DNA of 64,000 nt from positions 62,001 through 126,000 of the forward strand of contig CAWJWP010000021.1 in the NCBI GenBank assembly GCA_963846495.1, in the 5' to 3' direction. Origin of the DNA: DASYQD01 sp963846495 (lineage in GTDB: Bacteria > Acidobacteriota > Thermoanaerobaculia > Multivoradales > JAIOJS01). Positions 38,147-46,384 of the stretch are shown piece after piece. The notes under the pieces were generated by a model, which saw only the letters and a program-made list of their open reading frames with translations, did no database searches and was not told the DNA's origin. Numbering within the stretch: the first letter of the stretch is position 1; each line of letters begins with the position of its first letter. Made by a program: the position numbers and the translations under genes.

Positions 38147-38182
38147 TTTCGGATTATGCGAAAACGTAATATGTGGCGTCAA
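38147..38182 (-). promoter_or_regulatory. marR-dinB promoter with overlapping operator-like palindrome
   Basis: On the minus strand, TTGACG (38182-38177) and CATAAT (38158-38153) are 18 nt apart and each match 5 of 6 consensus bases. The -10 lies about 12 nt before the start codon, so the leader is very short. TTTCG-N7-CGAAA (38147-38163) covers the -10 and start-site region, and ATTA-N10-TAAT (38153-38170) overlaps it. This is a typical MarR autorepression layout. Confidence 0.55.
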
Positions 38183-38244
38183 GACCCCCCCGCGACGCGA
38201 TTTGCGGGTTGACGCATGCACGCCCAGCGGTGCTCGCATGTAGC

Positions 38245-39444
38245 ATGGTCGTCGTGCGCCCGCGGAGCCGGCTCGTGCTTGCCGCATCGCTGCTCGCCGC
38301 CGGCAGCGCGCTCGGCTGCGCGTCGCGCCGCGCTCCGGTAGTCGTCGACGCCGGCATCGTGCCAGTGGAGCAGCCGGCGGGCGCCGAGACGAGCCCGGTG
38401 CCAACGAGCACGCCGATGGCGACCGAGCCGACGACCGCTTCGCCGGCGGAGTCGACGACCCCGACGCCGGTGCCCGCCCCCGAGACCGAGCCGACGACTG
38501 GTGTCGCGCAGCCGCAGCAGCAGAAGACCTCGCTGCACGAGCTCTGTCACCAGGACCCGGCGTCCGGCTTCATCAACGAGAGCCGCCGTCTGCTCGCGGA
38601 GACTTTTTGTGGGGCCACGCTCTGGTTCGACGGCCTCTTCGGCGGCACTCCCGACGTCAGGAATGCCCGCGCGACGTCGGGGCGGATCGAGCTCTCGGGT
38701 CTGCATACCGACTTTCACGGCTTCGACGAAAGGGTTCGGCTGCGCGTCAATTACGACCTGCCGAACATGGAGCGCCGGGTGCGTCTCGTGCTCGGCCGCG
38801 ACGACCCCGAGGTCATCAAGACCGACCGCCAGGAGGGGTTCGCCATCCGTTCGGCGGTGTTCGGGCTGGAGGACCGCGACGAGTGGTTGGCGGGCCTCGG
38901 CTATCGGCCCCCTGGCCGCTATCTCGAGCGCGTCGACTTCGGCGTCGGAGCGCGGGTGAAGACCTCGCCCGAGGTGTTCGTGCAGGGCCGTTACCGGCGC
39001 AACTTCTTCCTCGGCCGCGACGACGTCTGGCGCTTCCGCGAGACGGTGTTCTGGGAGAACCGCGACGGCTTCGGCTCCACCACCAGCCTCGACTGGGACC
39101 GCGTGCTGCGCCGTGACCTGCTCGTGCGCTGGGGCAACGTCGGCACGATATCGGAGGCGACCGAGGGGCTCGAGTGGCGCTCCGCATTGGTGCTCTACCA
39201 CAACCTCCGCGACTGGCGCGCCATCGCCGGTGAGTCCTTCTGGCGCGGCGCCACCGGCGCCGAGGTGAAACTGCGCGAGGTCGGGATCCGCGGGATCTAC
39301 CGCCACCCGCTGCAGGCGCCGCACCTGTTCGGCGACGTCATCGTCGGCTACACCTGGCCGCGTGAGGAGCCGCACCAGAAGCGCGAGGGCTCGCTGATGG
39401 TGGGCATCGGCTTCGAGCTGCTCTTCGGCCAGCAGCCTTATTAG
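38245..39444 (+). CDS. Outer-membrane-associated lipoprotein, beta-barrel-like
   Basis: A 399-residue protein. The lipobox SALGC gives a lipidated Cys at residue 25. A Pro/Thr/Glu-rich low-complexity linker spans about 35-95. The rest alternates aromatic and charged residues in strand-like stretches (RVRLRVNYDLP, RRVRLVLGRD, YLERVDFGVGARV, EVFVQGRYRRNFFLG, RFRETVFWEN) and ends HLFGDVIVGYTWP to MVGIGFELLFGQQPY, with a terminal aromatic typical of outer-membrane barrels. ATG 38245 puts the signal at the N-terminus; the frame is open to 38173. It is divergent from marR. The function is unknown. Confidence 0.7.
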   Translation: MVVVRPRSRLVLAASLLAAGSALGCASRRAPVVVDAGIVPVEQPAGAETSPVPTSTPMATEPTTASPAESTTPTPVPAPETEPTTGVAQPQQQKTSLHELCHQDPASGFINESRRLLAETFCGATLWFDGLFGGTPDVRNARATSGRIELSGLHTDFHGFDERVRLRVNYDLPNMERRVRLVLGRDDPEVIKTDRQEGFAIRSAVFGLEDRDEWLAGLGYRPPGRYLERVDFGVGARVKTSPEVFVQGRYRRNFFLGRDDVWRFRETVFWENRDGFGSTTSLDWDRVLRRDLLVRWGNVGTISEATEGLEWRSALVLYHNLRDWRAIAGESFWRGATGAEVKLREVGIRGIYRHPLQAPHLFGDVIVGYTWPREEPHQKREGSLMVGIGFELLFGQQPY

Positions 39445-39497
39445 GTCGCTGCCGTTGCCGCACCGCCGCGGCGCTTCTGCGGCACTGATACCGTAGA

Positions 39498-39512
39498 CGC
39501 CGCAACGCGGCG
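39498..39512 (+). terminator. Short GC hairpin between lipoprotein gene and aldehyde dehydrogenase
   Basis: A perfect stem CGCCGC-AAC-GCGGCG located 54 nt after the lipoprotein stop and 36 nt before the next ATG. There is no U tract, so a leader structure of the next gene is equally possible. Confidence 0.25.
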
Positions 39513-39547
39513 CCGCTCCGGTTGCCGCCACTTTCCCGGAGACAGCG

Positions 39548-41107
39548 ATGGCAGAGCCGGTCGTGATCGAGAGCTACGTCGAGGATCGCTGGGTGACGGG
39601 CGAGGGCGAAGGCGCGCCGCTGGTCAACCCAGCGACCGGCGAGGTGCTGGCAACGGCGTCGACGGCCGGCATCGACCTCGGCGCGGCGCTGCGCCACGCG
39701 CGCGACGTGGGCGGGCCGGCGTTGCGCGCACTCGGCTTCGCGCAACGCGCGGCGATCCTGAAGACGCTCGCCGGCATCATCCGCGAACACCGCGACGTGC
39801 TGCTCGACGTCGCCATGCGCAACGGCGGCAATACGAAAGGTGACGCCAAGTTCGACGTCGACGGCGCCAGCGGCACGCTCGCTTTCTACGCCAACCTCGG
39901 CCGCGGCCTTGGCGAAGCGCGCTACCTGCTCGACGGCGAGCTGGTGCCGCTCGGGCGTGCGACGCCGTTCGCCGGCCGGCACCTGTGGGTGCCGCGACGC
40001 GGCGCGGCGGTGCTCGTCAACGCGTACAACTTCCCGGCCTGGGGCTTCGCGGAGAAGGTCGCCTGCGCGTTGCTCGCCGGCATGCCGGTGGTGGTCAAGC
40101 CGGCGACGCAGACGGCGCTCGTGGCGTGGCGGATCGCGCAGCTCTTCGTGCAAAGCGGCGCGCTGCCGCGCGGCAGCTGGACGTTCCTCGCCGGTCCCGC
40201 CGGCGACCTGCTCGACCACCTCGAGGCGCAAGACGTGCTCGCCTTCACCGGCTCGGCGGCGACCGGCGCCAAGATGCGCTCGCACCCGCGCGTGCTCGCG
40301 AAGGGCGTGCGCGTCAACGTCGAGGCCGACTCGTTGAACGCCGCCGTCCTCGGCCCCGACGTCGCGCCGGGCGCGCCGACCTGGGAGCTGTTCGTCAAGG
40401 AAGTCGTGCACGAGATGACGCAGAAGGCGGGGCAGAAGTGCACCGCCACGCGGCGCGTCTTCGTGCCGCGCGAGCGGCTCGACGAAGCACGCGCGGCGCT
40501 GGTCGAGCGGCTGGCGCAGGTTCGCGTCGGCGATCCGCTCGACGAAGCAGTGGGCATGGGCCCGGTGGTGAGCGCGGGTCAGCGGCGCGACGTCGAAGCA
40601 GGCGTCTCGACACTCGTCGCGAACGCCGAGGTCGCGTGGCAAGGCGAAGCGCCGGATGAGCACGGCTTCGTGGCGCCGCGCCTGCTGGTCGCGAACGATC
40701 CGCGTGCGGCAGCCGAGGTGCACCGACGTGAAGTGTTCGGCCCCGTGGCGACGTTGATGCCTTACGACGGCAGCGCCGAAGAGGCCGGCGAGCTCGTGGG
40801 GCTGGGCGAAGGTTCGTTGGTGTCGAGCGTCTACTCAGACGACGGCACGTTCGTCGCCGCTGCGGTGCTGGCGATGGCGCCCTACAACGGCCGCGTCCAC
40901 GTCGGCACCGGCGACGTGGCGGCGGAATCGCTAGGGCCCGGCACGGTGCTGCCAGGATTGGTGCATGGCGGGCCCGGCCGTGCCGGCAGCGGCGAGGAGC
41001 TCGGCGGCATCCGCGGGCTGCACCACTTCATGCAGCGCACCGCCGTGCAAGGACCCAAGTCGGCGCTCGAGCACATCGCCGCGGAAGCGATCGCGCCGCC
41101 GGCGTGA
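39548..41107 (+). CDS. Aldehyde dehydrogenase of the PaaZ/BoxD type
   Basis: A 519-residue NAD(P)-dependent aldehyde dehydrogenase. The layout matches the aldehyde dehydrogenase part of PaaZ and 3,4-dehydroadipyl-CoA semialdehyde dehydrogenase (BoxD): VNPATGEVLATAS, GGPALRALGFAQRAAILK, VLVNAYNFPAWGFAEKVACA, VVVKPATQTA, FTGSAATGAKMRSHP, general base Glu in VNVEADSLN, and nucleophile Cys in KAGQKCTATRR. BoxD is usually about 515-520 residues, whereas PaaZ has an extra hydratase domain absent here. The likely role is a semialdehyde step of aromatic-CoA catabolism. No other box or paa genes are adjacent, so the substrate stays inferred. GGAG precedes the ATG. Confidence 0.85.
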   Translation: MAEPVVIESYVEDRWVTGEGEGAPLVNPATGEVLATASTAGIDLGAALRHARDVGGPALRALGFAQRAAILKTLAGIIREHRDVLLDVAMRNGGNTKGDAKFDVDGASGTLAFYANLGRGLGEARYLLDGELVPLGRATPFAGRHLWVPRRGAAVLVNAYNFPAWGFAEKVACALLAGMPVVVKPATQTALVAWRIAQLFVQSGALPRGSWTFLAGPAGDLLDHLEAQDVLAFTGSAATGAKMRSHPRVLAKGVRVNVEADSLNAAVLGPDVAPGAPTWELFVKEVVHEMTQKAGQKCTATRRVFVPRERLDEARAALVERLAQVRVGDPLDEAVGMGPVVSAGQRRDVEAGVSTLVANAEVAWQGEAPDEHGFVAPRLLVANDPRAAAEVHRREVFGPVATLMPYDGSAEEAGELVGLGEGSLVSSVYSDDGTFVAAAVLAMAPYNGRVHVGTGDVAAESLGPGTVLPGLVHGGPGRAGSGEELGGIRGLHHFMQRTAVQGPKSALEHIAAEAIAPPA

Positions 41108-41113
41108 ACGCGA

Positions 41114-41950
41114 TCAGCCGCTGATCCGCTCGACGCCGCAGTAGACGTTGCAGCGGCCGTCGCGTACGAAGCCGACGACCGTCATCCCCGCACGCGCCGC
41201 GAGTCGCAGCGCGAGCGTCGATGGTGCGCCGACGGCGACCAAGATCGGAATGCCGGCGCGCAACGCCTTCTGCACGATCTCGAAGCCGATGCGGCCGGAA
41301 ACGGCGAGGGCGCTCTCGCTCGCGGGCAGACGTTCAGCCAGAAAGAGCGCGCCGACGACTTTGTCGACCGCATTGTGGCGGCCGATGTCCTCCCGCGACA
41401 GCCGCAGCTCGCCTCGCGAGTCGAACAGCGCCGCCGCGTGGATGCCGCCGGTAGCGGCGAACAGCTCCTGAGCCGGTGCCATGCGGCGCGGCAGATCGAG
41501 AAGAAGCGACAGCGCAATGCGAGGACCTTCAGGAAGCGGTGGGAAACCACTTGCAAAAACCGCGTCGACGGAGGCCTTGCCACAGAGCCCACAGGCGGCG
41601 GTGGAGAGAAACGGCCGCGCGCTCAAGTTCGCGCTGCCGGAGGTCGCGCCGCCGTCTCGCGAGGCGATGCGCGCGATGACTCGGCTGCCGGGCGCTTCGC
41701 CGGCTGCCGACTCTTCGAGGGCAAGCAGATCGGCGGGCCACTCGACGATCCCTTCCGCGTAAAGCAGCCCGGCCGCCAGCTCGCGGTCATGACCGGGTGT
41801 GCGCAGCGTCACCGCCAGCGGCGCCGGCGGACCGTCACCTGCGGCGACTCGGATCTCCAACGGCTCCTCGATCGCCACCGGATCGGCGAGCTCGCCACGG
41901 ACGCCGTCGACGAACAACGTCGTCGGCCACGATTCCGCGCCGCCGGACAT
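41114..41950 (-). CDS. fdhD: Formate dehydrogenase accessory sulfurtransferase FdhD
   Basis: A 278-residue protein. FdhD transfers sulfur from IscS to the Mo/W-bis-MGD cofactor of formate dehydrogenases and relatives. The conserved loop CGLCGKASVDA carries the essential cysteines. EEPLEIRVA, TPGHDRELAAGLLYAEGIV, GGIHAAALFD, REDIGRHNAVDKVVG, SGRIGFEIVQKALRAGIPILVAVGAPSTLA and GMTVVGFVRDGRCNVYCG are intact. ATG 41950 fits the family; a 38-residue upstream extension is open but Arg-rich and unlikely. No formate dehydrogenase gene is in the window. It is convergent with the aldehyde dehydrogenase gene, 6 nt apart. Confidence 0.93.
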   Translation of the reverse strand: MSGGAESWPTTLFVDGVRGELADPVAIEEPLEIRVAAGDGPPAPLAVTLRTPGHDRELAAGLLYAEGIVEWPADLLALEESAAGEAPGSRVIARIASRDGGATSGSANLSARPFLSTAACGLCGKASVDAVFASGFPPLPEGPRIALSLLLDLPRRMAPAQELFAATGGIHAAALFDSRGELRLSREDIGRHNAVDKVVGALFLAERLPASESALAVSGRIGFEIVQKALRAGIPILVAVGAPSTLALRLAARAGMTVVGFVRDGRCNVYCGVERISG

Positions 41951-42033
41951 GACGGCGCACCGTAGCATGCGCGCCGAGGCGCGCTCCGCTGCACTTGACA
42001 TTCGTTTGGGCCGCGGAGGCCAGGAAGTGGAGC

Positions 42034-42062
42034 GCCGGGCGGGGCGAGTTCTCCCGCCCGGC
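42034..42062 (-). terminator. Strong 10-bp hairpin between the 242-aa gene and fdhD
   Basis: A perfect inverted repeat, GCCGGGCGGG (42034-42043) and CCCGCCCGGC (42053-42062), with a 9-nt loop. It lies 47 nt after the stop of the 242-residue ORF and 83 nt before fdhD, and has no U tract. Confidence 0.5.
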
Positions 42063-42109
42063 ACAAAGACGGAGTACGCGCCGCGCGCGGCGTCCCCGCA
42101 CGCAGAGCA

Positions 42110-42838
42110 TCAACCCGCGGCGGCAAGCTCGGCAGGCTCGCTGCCGGTTGCCTGTTCGTACAGCTGCGAGGCCCGCTCGCAGATCATGCTGAAGTAGAGG
42201 AACGCCGTGAGCAGCCGCATGAATCCCACGGTGATCGCGCCGACGGCGCGCGAGGTGTTGTGCAGCGTCGGGCCCAACTCGGCCAGGGGGAGCCTCCGCA
42301 TGCTCTCCACCTCGCCGACGAAGGTGCGCAGGTCGCTCTGCAGCTCGCGCAGGTGACGGTCCAGCAGGCGCAGCCCGGCGCGGGCGCCGCCATCGCGTAC
42401 GCGGCCGGCGAGGTCGTCCCAGAACACGCGCTGCGGCAGCGCTGCACCATGGGCGGCGAGCTCGCGGTACATCGCGTCGACGTCGATCGCGGCGAAGAAC
42501 GGCTCCCGCGCGATGAGCGGGTCGGTTCCGTCGACGCCCTCCTGCTCGAACAGCTCGGAGCGCGTTCGCACCAGCGCCTCCCCGATCGCCGTGAGGTGGT
42601 CGTTGCACGAGCCGAGCAGATCGAGACCGTTGGCGAGCGCGCTGCTGACGCCATCTGCGTTGTTCGCCAGGGCGGCATCGACGGCATCGTGGAGGCGCTT
42701 GAGCCCGAACAGGAAGTCGCCGTTGGCTTCGCGGTGGTGGCGCTCGAGCGCGGCGGCGCGGCGCTCGAGATGCTCGCTGAAGCCATTGGTGTATGTGGTC
42801 GAGAACCCGAGGAAGCACTGCACCGGTCCCTTTGCCAT
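42110..42838 (-). CDS. Hypothetical protein downstream of the CHAT gene
   Basis: A 242-residue soluble, mostly helical protein I do not recognise. It has no signal peptide. The N-terminus (MAKGPVQCFLGFSTTYTNGF) is followed by amphipathic helices (EHLERRAAALERHHREANGD, LHDAVDAALANNADGV) and a mildly hydrophobic stretch near the C-terminus (AITVGFMRLLTAFLYFSMIC). GGAG lies about 8 nt before ATG 42838, and the frame upstream is open but unlike the rest. It lies 166 nt after the CHAT-protein gene on the same strand, so it may be a partner or substrate, or unrelated. Confidence 0.6.
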   Translation of the reverse strand: MAKGPVQCFLGFSTTYTNGFSEHLERRAAALERHHREANGDFLFGLKRLHDAVDAALANNADGVSSALANGLDLLGSCNDHLTAIGEALVRTRSELFEQEGVDGTDPLIAREPFFAAIDVDAMYRELAAHGAALPQRVFWDDLAGRVRDGGARAGLRLLDRHLRELQSDLRTFVGEVESMRRLPLAELGPTLHNTSRAVGAITVGFMRLLTAFLYFSMICERASQLYEQATGSEPAELAAAG

Positions 42839-43004
42839 GATTGTCTCCAGTAGATGAGGTGAGGTTTCGAGGCGCGAGCGCACGGAGACCGCGTTCGACG
42901 CAGCGGCGGTCCGCGCGCACGTCGGCGCATTCCGAGAGAGATTCGCCTGACCACTCGGCACGCCGGCCCGCTGCGGGGCGCGGCGGCAGCGAACTCTGGC
43001 GTGA

Positions 43005-46000
43005 TCAGCCTCCGAGGGCCTGGAACAGCGCCCAGGTGGCGGGAGAGCGAAGCGAGTCGTCGCCGCTGGCGAGCAGCGCGAGCTGGGCGCGGCGCAGCGC
43101 GATGGCTGGCTCGGCTCCGGCGCTGAGCTGCGCGTGGACGCGGGTCAGCAACTCGACGCTGCGGCGGTCGCCAATCGGCCACAGCGACGCCACCACGGTT
43201 GGCACCCCGGAGGCGAGGAAAGCTCGAGGCAGGCTCAAGCGCCCGGCTACGGAGGCCGCCAGTGGGTCTGGCGCTCCGCCGCAGGCTGCCAGCACCACGG
43301 TCCGCGTGCCGGCGAGGTCGAGCGAGCGAATTTCGTCGGCGCGCAAAACGCTGCCGTGGACGCTGTCGTGCGCATCGGCGAGCGCGAGGGCGGAGTGTGC
43401 TGGATAGGAGTCGTCGATCAGCGCGTGGGTCGCCAGGTGGACGATCGTGTGCTGGCCCACGGCGTTGACCAGGCTGTCGCGGGTCGCCTGCCGACCGACG
43501 ACCAGCGTCGCCACCGGATAGAAACCGGCGACTCGCCGGGCTTCCATAGCCGCGCCGGGCAGCCGTTGCATGCCTTGGAACTGCCGGCCGTCCAGCTCGG
43601 GATCGCCAATGGCCAACACGTTCGGATCGTCACCGCTCAGCTCGCGCCAGCGCTGGCGCGCACGCAGATACGAAGCGACGCCCGGTGCGATTTCGACTTC
43701 CCGCTGCTCGATCAGGTATCCGCGGTCACCGATCAGCGCCGCGAAGGGTACGGCGTGAAGCTCCTTGTCGGGAACGATGACCAGCCGATGGGTGGCGGCG
43801 TCGATCTGCAACGGCTCGATGAGCACGCGGTACAACAGTTTCGCGGCCGCGGCCGTCCGCACGTTCCATTCGCGCGCTGCGAGGTCGGCATCGAGGACGG
43901 CGATAGCACCCGAGATACGAGAACGAGCCGCCGGTATCTCGACCACGCGCGCGCCGCGCTCGTCGAAGCGCCAGGCCAGCACGCGGCTTTCCAGCATCGC
44001 GAAAGAGACCAACGCCGTACCGCCGGCGAGGCCTTGGGCGACGCTTCCCACGCTCACCGCCCTGCCGGTGCCAAGGGGGCTCAGCTGCAACTCGCGATCT
44101 CTTCCGCGCTCGCTCCACGCGAAGGCGCTGTCCGGTCGCCGGCGGTCGAGCTCGATCCGGATCATTTCGTCGTAGAGCCCGCGGCCATCGTCGAGACGTG
44201 CGAGCCAGACGTCGTCTTCCGGCGCCAGCAGCGGCTGGCTCTCCAGTAACGCGATACCGCGACGCAGGTCGCGCTCCGCTGCGGCGAGATCTCCTCCGGC
44301 GCGATGAGCGCGAGCCCGTTGCAACAGCAGTCCCGGCAGGCGCGAGTCCGCCTTCAGCGAGGTAAAGACGTCGAGCGCACGCGACAGCGCGGCCACGGCC
44401 AGCCGCGGCGTGGAGGCGATCGCGCCGCGGCTGGCGGCCAGCTCGGCGCCGAGTCGCCGCCGGACCGACGGATCCTCGAGTGAGCGGACGGCGAGGGCGG
44501 CGCGAGCCAGCTCCTGCTCGGCGGCGCTGCTACGACCCAGCTGCCGGTGCAGGCGAGCGCGCCAGAGCTGCAGCTCGGCGCGCTCGAACGGCTGCAGCGG
44601 TAGGTCTGCCTGCTCGATCTCGTCGAGCAGCGCCTCGGCGAGCCAGGGGCGGCCGCCGAGCAGGCTCGCAATCGCCGATCCGATCAGAATGCCGTAACGA
44701 CGCTTCGGATCCTGCAGCTTCGGCACCAGCTCCAAAGCCGCGGCTCGGTGCTGCCAGGCCCGACGGTGATCGCCGGCGTCGGCATGCGCCTCGCTGAGCA
44801 GGTAATGCAACCAGGCAGTCGGCTCGGTCTCGCCCAACCGCTGGTGGAGCGAAAGCGCCGACGTGAAATGGCGGAGCGCCGCGGCGGCCCAACCGCGATT
44901 CGTCGCGATCAGCCCGCGAATCCAGGCGATGCGCGCCTGCGTGGCGAGATCGGCGCCGGTCATCCTCTCGCGAGCGTCGAACGCTACGAGCGTGGCATCC
45001 GTGGCACCCGTCTCCGCAAAGTCACAGACGAGCAGCTCCACCTCGGCGCGGCGCTTGCCGACGCTGGTCGCCGGGAACGACGCCAACGCATGGCGGAGCT
45101 CGCGGCGCGCCGTCGCCACTTGATAGGCAGAGAGTGCCGTCTCGCCAGCGGCGAGGGCGCGATGCGCGACGGCGAGCCGTCGGGCGGTCTCACCGGTTGC
45201 CGAGGCAACCTCGACAACCTGATCGCGAAGCCGGTGATCGTGAGTCTGTGCGGAGTAGTGACGCGCGATTGCTGCGGCGGTGGCAAGTGGGGCTCGACTC
45301 TCTTCGACCGACGCCGTCAACAGTGCTTCGGCCCAAGCGGGGAGCAGTGTCAGCTCGACTAGCCGCCGCGCGGTGAAGCGATGCTCCGCGACCAGAGGTC
45401 CCAGACTGCGGTCATCTTGGGCCGCGTGCCTCCGCAGTGCGTCCGTCGCATCGACGTGTGCCTGCGCTTTGCCGTCCAAGAGCTCGGCCAGGTGCCGACG
45501 CCCTTCCGCCGCCCAGTCGCGATCGGTCTCGGCGGCGAGGTAATCCTCCCAGGCCCGTCGCGCTTGCCCGCCGAGATGGAGGCCTTGCAGAGCGAGCGCG
45601 CGGTTGAATCGTGCTTCGAGGAGGCCAGGTTCGGAGGCCAGCGCTGCGGACGCCGTCTCGACGGCTGCGGCGAGGTCGGCGGTCTGTTCTTGCCGTTGGG
45701 ATCGTGCGATGTAGGCGGCGGCGAGATCGCTCTGCAAGCGAGGCTCGGAGGGCTCGGCGGCGAGCGCCCGCGCCAGCGTGATCAGCGCCGAGTCGACGTC
45801 GCCGGTGAGAAGGTGCGCATCTGCCAACGCCCCCAGGCGCTCCGCAGTCGGCGAATCGGCTGCCACACGACGGACCTTGGCCGCAGCTTCGTAGTACTCC
45901 CAGGGCACCGGTGGCGAAGGCGGCGACGTAAGCGCGCGTGTGGTCTCCACTGAGCCCGTCCAGCGAAAGCCGCCGGTGAGCCGCGGCAGCATGGGCCTGC

Positions 46001-46367
46001 CCTGCGCCGTAGCGGCGATCAACGGCGCGCGGGGGTCGCTCCGCCAAGGCGGCCAGGCGTCTCCAACCAACCCGCTCCGGGTCGCCGACCCGCTTTGTAT
46101 CGCGAGCCACAGAGTCCCACCTGTAAGCATGGCCAGCGCTGCCGCTGCTGCCCAGCGACGAGGCGCGCCGCGCTCCTGATTCCCGTTGCTGTCGTCTTCG
46201 GCCTCGCTCGCGGCGATGCCGACACCCTGGAAGCGGATCGCCTCCGCCAGCGCCGTGCCGCAGGCGTCGCAGCCCGCCACGTGCTCTTCCAGGCGGTCTC
46301 GTTGTTCGGGGAAAAGCTGGCCGTCGAGGTAGGCGGCCAGCGTCTCGGCGTCAGGGCAGCCGGCCAC
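43005..46367 (-). CDS. Anti-sigma zinc finger - TM - TPR - CHAT protease fusion protein
   Basis: An 1120-residue protein. Residues 1-40 form an anti-sigma-type zinc finger (HVAGCDAC: H29, C33, C36, with C4 nearby). Residues about 72-92 are a membrane helix (AAAAALAMLTGGTLWLAIQ). Residues about 150-750 are helical TPR-like repeats (LQSDLAAAYIARSQ, ARFNRALALQGLH, YLLSEAHADAGDHRRAW). Residues about 830-1120 are a CHAT caspase-like domain with dyad H981 (VHLATHAL) and C1029 (VVLAACGGA), ending ATWALFQALGG. GTG 46367 is 17 nt after a sigma-factor gene. I infer that it holds the sigma factor at the membrane and that the CHAT domain, once triggered through the TPRs, cleaves itself or a partner. Confidence 0.88.
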   Translation of the reverse strand: MAGCPDAETLAAYLDGQLFPEQRDRLEEHVAGCDACGTALAEAIRFQGVGIAASEAEDDSNGNQERGAPRRWAAAAALAMLTGGTLWLAIQSGSATRSGLVGDAWPPWRSDPRAPLIAATAQGRPMLPRLTGGFRWTGSVETTRALTSPPSPPVPWEYYEAAAKVRRVAADSPTAERLGALADAHLLTGDVDSALITLARALAAEPSEPRLQSDLAAAYIARSQRQEQTADLAAAVETASAALASEPGLLEARFNRALALQGLHLGGQARRAWEDYLAAETDRDWAAEGRRHLAELLDGKAQAHVDATDALRRHAAQDDRSLGPLVAEHRFTARRLVELTLLPAWAEALLTASVEESRAPLATAAAIARHYSAQTHDHRLRDQVVEVASATGETARRLAVAHRALAAGETALSAYQVATARRELRHALASFPATSVGKRRAEVELLVCDFAETGATDATLVAFDARERMTGADLATQARIAWIRGLIATNRGWAAAALRHFTSALSLHQRLGETEPTAWLHYLLSEAHADAGDHRRAWQHRAAALELVPKLQDPKRRYGILIGSAIASLLGGRPWLAEALLDEIEQADLPLQPFERAELQLWRARLHRQLGRSSAAEQELARAALAVRSLEDPSVRRRLGAELAASRGAIASTPRLAVAALSRALDVFTSLKADSRLPGLLLQRARAHRAGGDLAAAERDLRRGIALLESQPLLAPEDDVWLARLDDGRGLYDEMIRIELDRRRPDSAFAWSERGRDRELQLSPLGTGRAVSVGSVAQGLAGGTALVSFAMLESRVLAWRFDERGARVVEIPAARSRISGAIAVLDADLAAREWNVRTAAAAKLLYRVLIEPLQIDAATHRLVIVPDKELHAVPFAALIGDRGYLIEQREVEIAPGVASYLRARQRWRELSGDDPNVLAIGDPELDGRQFQGMQRLPGAAMEARRVAGFYPVATLVVGRQATRDSLVNAVGQHTIVHLATHALIDDSYPAHSALALADAHDSVHGSVLRADEIRSLDLAGTRTVVLAACGGAPDPLAASVAGRLSLPRAFLASGVPTVVASLWPIGDRRSVELLTRVHAQLSAGAEPAIALRRAQLALLASGDDSLRSPATWALFQALGG

Positions 46368-46384
46368 GAGCGGTCCGGACCCGG

